A stretch of DNA of 6,214 nucleotides from an uncultured Rhodospirillales bacterium (GTDB lineage Bacteria; Pseudomonadota; Alphaproteobacteria; Acetobacterales; Acetobacteraceae): assembly GCA_903928045.1 (NCBI GenBank), contig CAIYPH010000522.1, forward strand, positions 1 to 6,214. Reading direction: 5' to 3'. The translations under genes and the position numbers were made by a program. The notes under the pieces were generated by a model. It saw only the letters and a program-made list of their open reading frames with translations, had not been told where the DNA came from and made no database searches. This document shows positions 5,401 to 6,214 of this stretch, piece after piece (within the stretch, counting starts at the first letter, position 1; the number at the start of each line of letters is the position of its first letter).

Positions 5401-6214
5401 TCACTCGCAGGTGAGGTCGATCGAGCCGCGGGGATCATCGGACGTGCCGCCAAGCCGGTTGTCGCCGGCCGGCCATATGGCGTAGCGCGGCTTGGGGCCG
5501 CGGTTCATCGCGGGACCGAGGGCGGGGATGCCGTACCAATGGGCGGCAACGCCCTGCTCGATCACCGGCGCATCCACCACAATGCCTCCGCGCGAGGTCC
5601 AGCGCACCCAGGGCGCGCCGTCGGGATTACGATAGAACACCGCTTCGACGCGCACGCGGGTGCCGAGGAACGAATTCGGCCCCCAGCCGCCCTCCACGAC
5701 GACGCCGGTGCAGACCCGCTGCTGCATCTTGTCGACCACAGTGCCTTTGACCGGCGCGTCGGTCACGGTGAAGGGCCGCTTTGGCGCATCGGCGGCGCCG
5801 GGTTGGCGCAGCGCGTAGCGCATGGTGATGGTCACCTCGGCCTGCGGCGCCGGCGTGCCGGGCGGGAAGGGGCGGAGGTGGCCATGGAGGAATACCTCGA
5901 TGCCGGCTCGGTCGAGAGTCTCCGACCCCGAGCCTTGCAGCACCTTCACGATCCACACCTCGCCATCCCCGTGCACCACCAGGTGAACCTTGATCGCGCC
6001 GCTCAGCCCTTTTGTGATGGCCTCCCGGGGGTAGTAGGCGTGCAGGTCCCACCATTCCTGGAGCTGCCTGATCCAGTCAGGCCCCAGCACGGCACCTTCG
6101 ATGCGAACGGCCGGCTCCGGCGTTTCCACCGGCGGCGCCGGCGCTGCGGACGGCGCGCGCGGGGGCTGCGGGGTGGCGGGCTGGGGCTGCGGCCGGGGTG
6201 GCGGCGGCTTGGCC
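5401..6214 (-). CDS. tonB: TonB-family energy transducer with long C-terminal extension (5' end outside window)
   Basis: The frame runs from the right edge to a TGA at 5401-5403; about 270 residues are visible and the N-terminal membrane anchor is cut off. Next to the edge is a proline-rich stretch (KPPPPRPQPQPAPTQPP...), the usual TonB periplasmic spacer. It shows that the GTG at 6129 is internal and not the start. Counting that Val as 1, the TonB C-terminal domain spans about 18-108, with the YP motif at 33-34, GLSGAIKVHLVVHGDGEVW (41-59), the GSGSETLDRAG region (66-76) and a closing strand ITMRYAL (101-107). TonB normally ends near here. This protein continues for about 134 residues (5805 down to 5404), rich in Gly, Pro, Trp and Val, with two cysteines (140 and 241) that could form a disulfide in the periplasm. 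I do not recognise that part. Expected role: coupling ExbB/ExbD energy to outer-membrane receptors; no exbB, exbD or receptor gene is visible. Confidence 0.85.
   Translation of the reverse strand, partial: AKPPPPRPQPQPATPQPPRAPSAAPAPPVETPEPAVRIEGAVLGPDWIRQLQEWWDLHAYYPREAITKGLSGAIKVHLVVHGDGEVWIVKVLQGSGSETLDRAGIEVFLHGHLRPFPPGTPAPQAEVTITMRYALRQPGAADAPKRPFTVTDAPVKGTVVDKMQQRVCTGVVVEGGWGPNSFLGTRVRVEAVFYRNPDGAPWVRWTSRGGIVVDAPVIEQGVAAHWYGIPALGPAMNRGPKPRYAIWPAGDNRLGGTSDDPRGSIDLTCE

Noticed and set aside
6127..6129. GTG as the start of the TonB-like gene
   Set aside because: The frame stays open to the window edge and encodes a TonB-type proline-rich spacer upstream, so this codon is an internal valine.

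Overview
The window is a GC-rich stretch of bacterial chromosome with strong third-position G/C bias. Two things suggest a Rhodospirillales, probably Acetobacteraceae, alphaproteobacterium: an A/T-rich palindromic intergenic element (125-250) of a kind I recall as common in that family, and the style of the TonB C-terminal domain (ending around FPPGTPAPQAEVTITMRYAL). This placement is by recollection and resemblance; no marker gene is present.

Layout, left to right. (1) 1-111, plus strand: the tail of an unidentified gene that enters from the left. (2) 125-250: a composite palindrome in the convergent gap. Its two A/T-rich arms are diverged inverted copies of each other and each arm is itself a hairpin. 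It may also act as a terminator for both sides. (3) 2275 down to 249, minus strand: two translationally coupled peptide/nickel (Opp/Dpp) family ABC ATPases with all catalytic motifs intact and both C-terminal oligo_HPY cysteine clusters present. No permease or substrate-binding protein adjoins them within the window. (4) 2276-2374: a 99-bp divergent regulatory gap. (5) 2375-5388, plus strand: a tight three-gene operon (4-nt overlap, then a 3-nt gap) encoding a HlyD-type membrane fusion protein, a single-domain ABC ATPase and one ABC-2 permease. It resembles a reduced E. coli YbhG-YbhF-YbhS/R exporter. (6) 5401-6214, minus strand: a TonB-family energy transducer, cut by the right edge. Its proline-rich spacer and C-terminal TonB domain are clear, and it carries an unrecognised extension of about 134 residues after the TonB domain.

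How the genes relate. The plus-strand operon should form one inner-membrane export complex: ATPase dimer, permease dimer, and a periplasmic adaptor reaching toward an outer-membrane channel encoded elsewhere. The minus-strand ATPase pair should power an uptake transporter whose membrane and binding subunits must lie elsewhere. The TonB protein belongs to outer-membrane uptake and shares only a 12-bp convergent boundary with the exporter. I see no RNA gene, CRISPR array, insertion sequence or complete mobile element. The least ordinary items are the extended TonB, the permease-less Opp/Dpp ATPase pair and the nested palindrome. Nothing here amounts to a clearly new multi-gene system.
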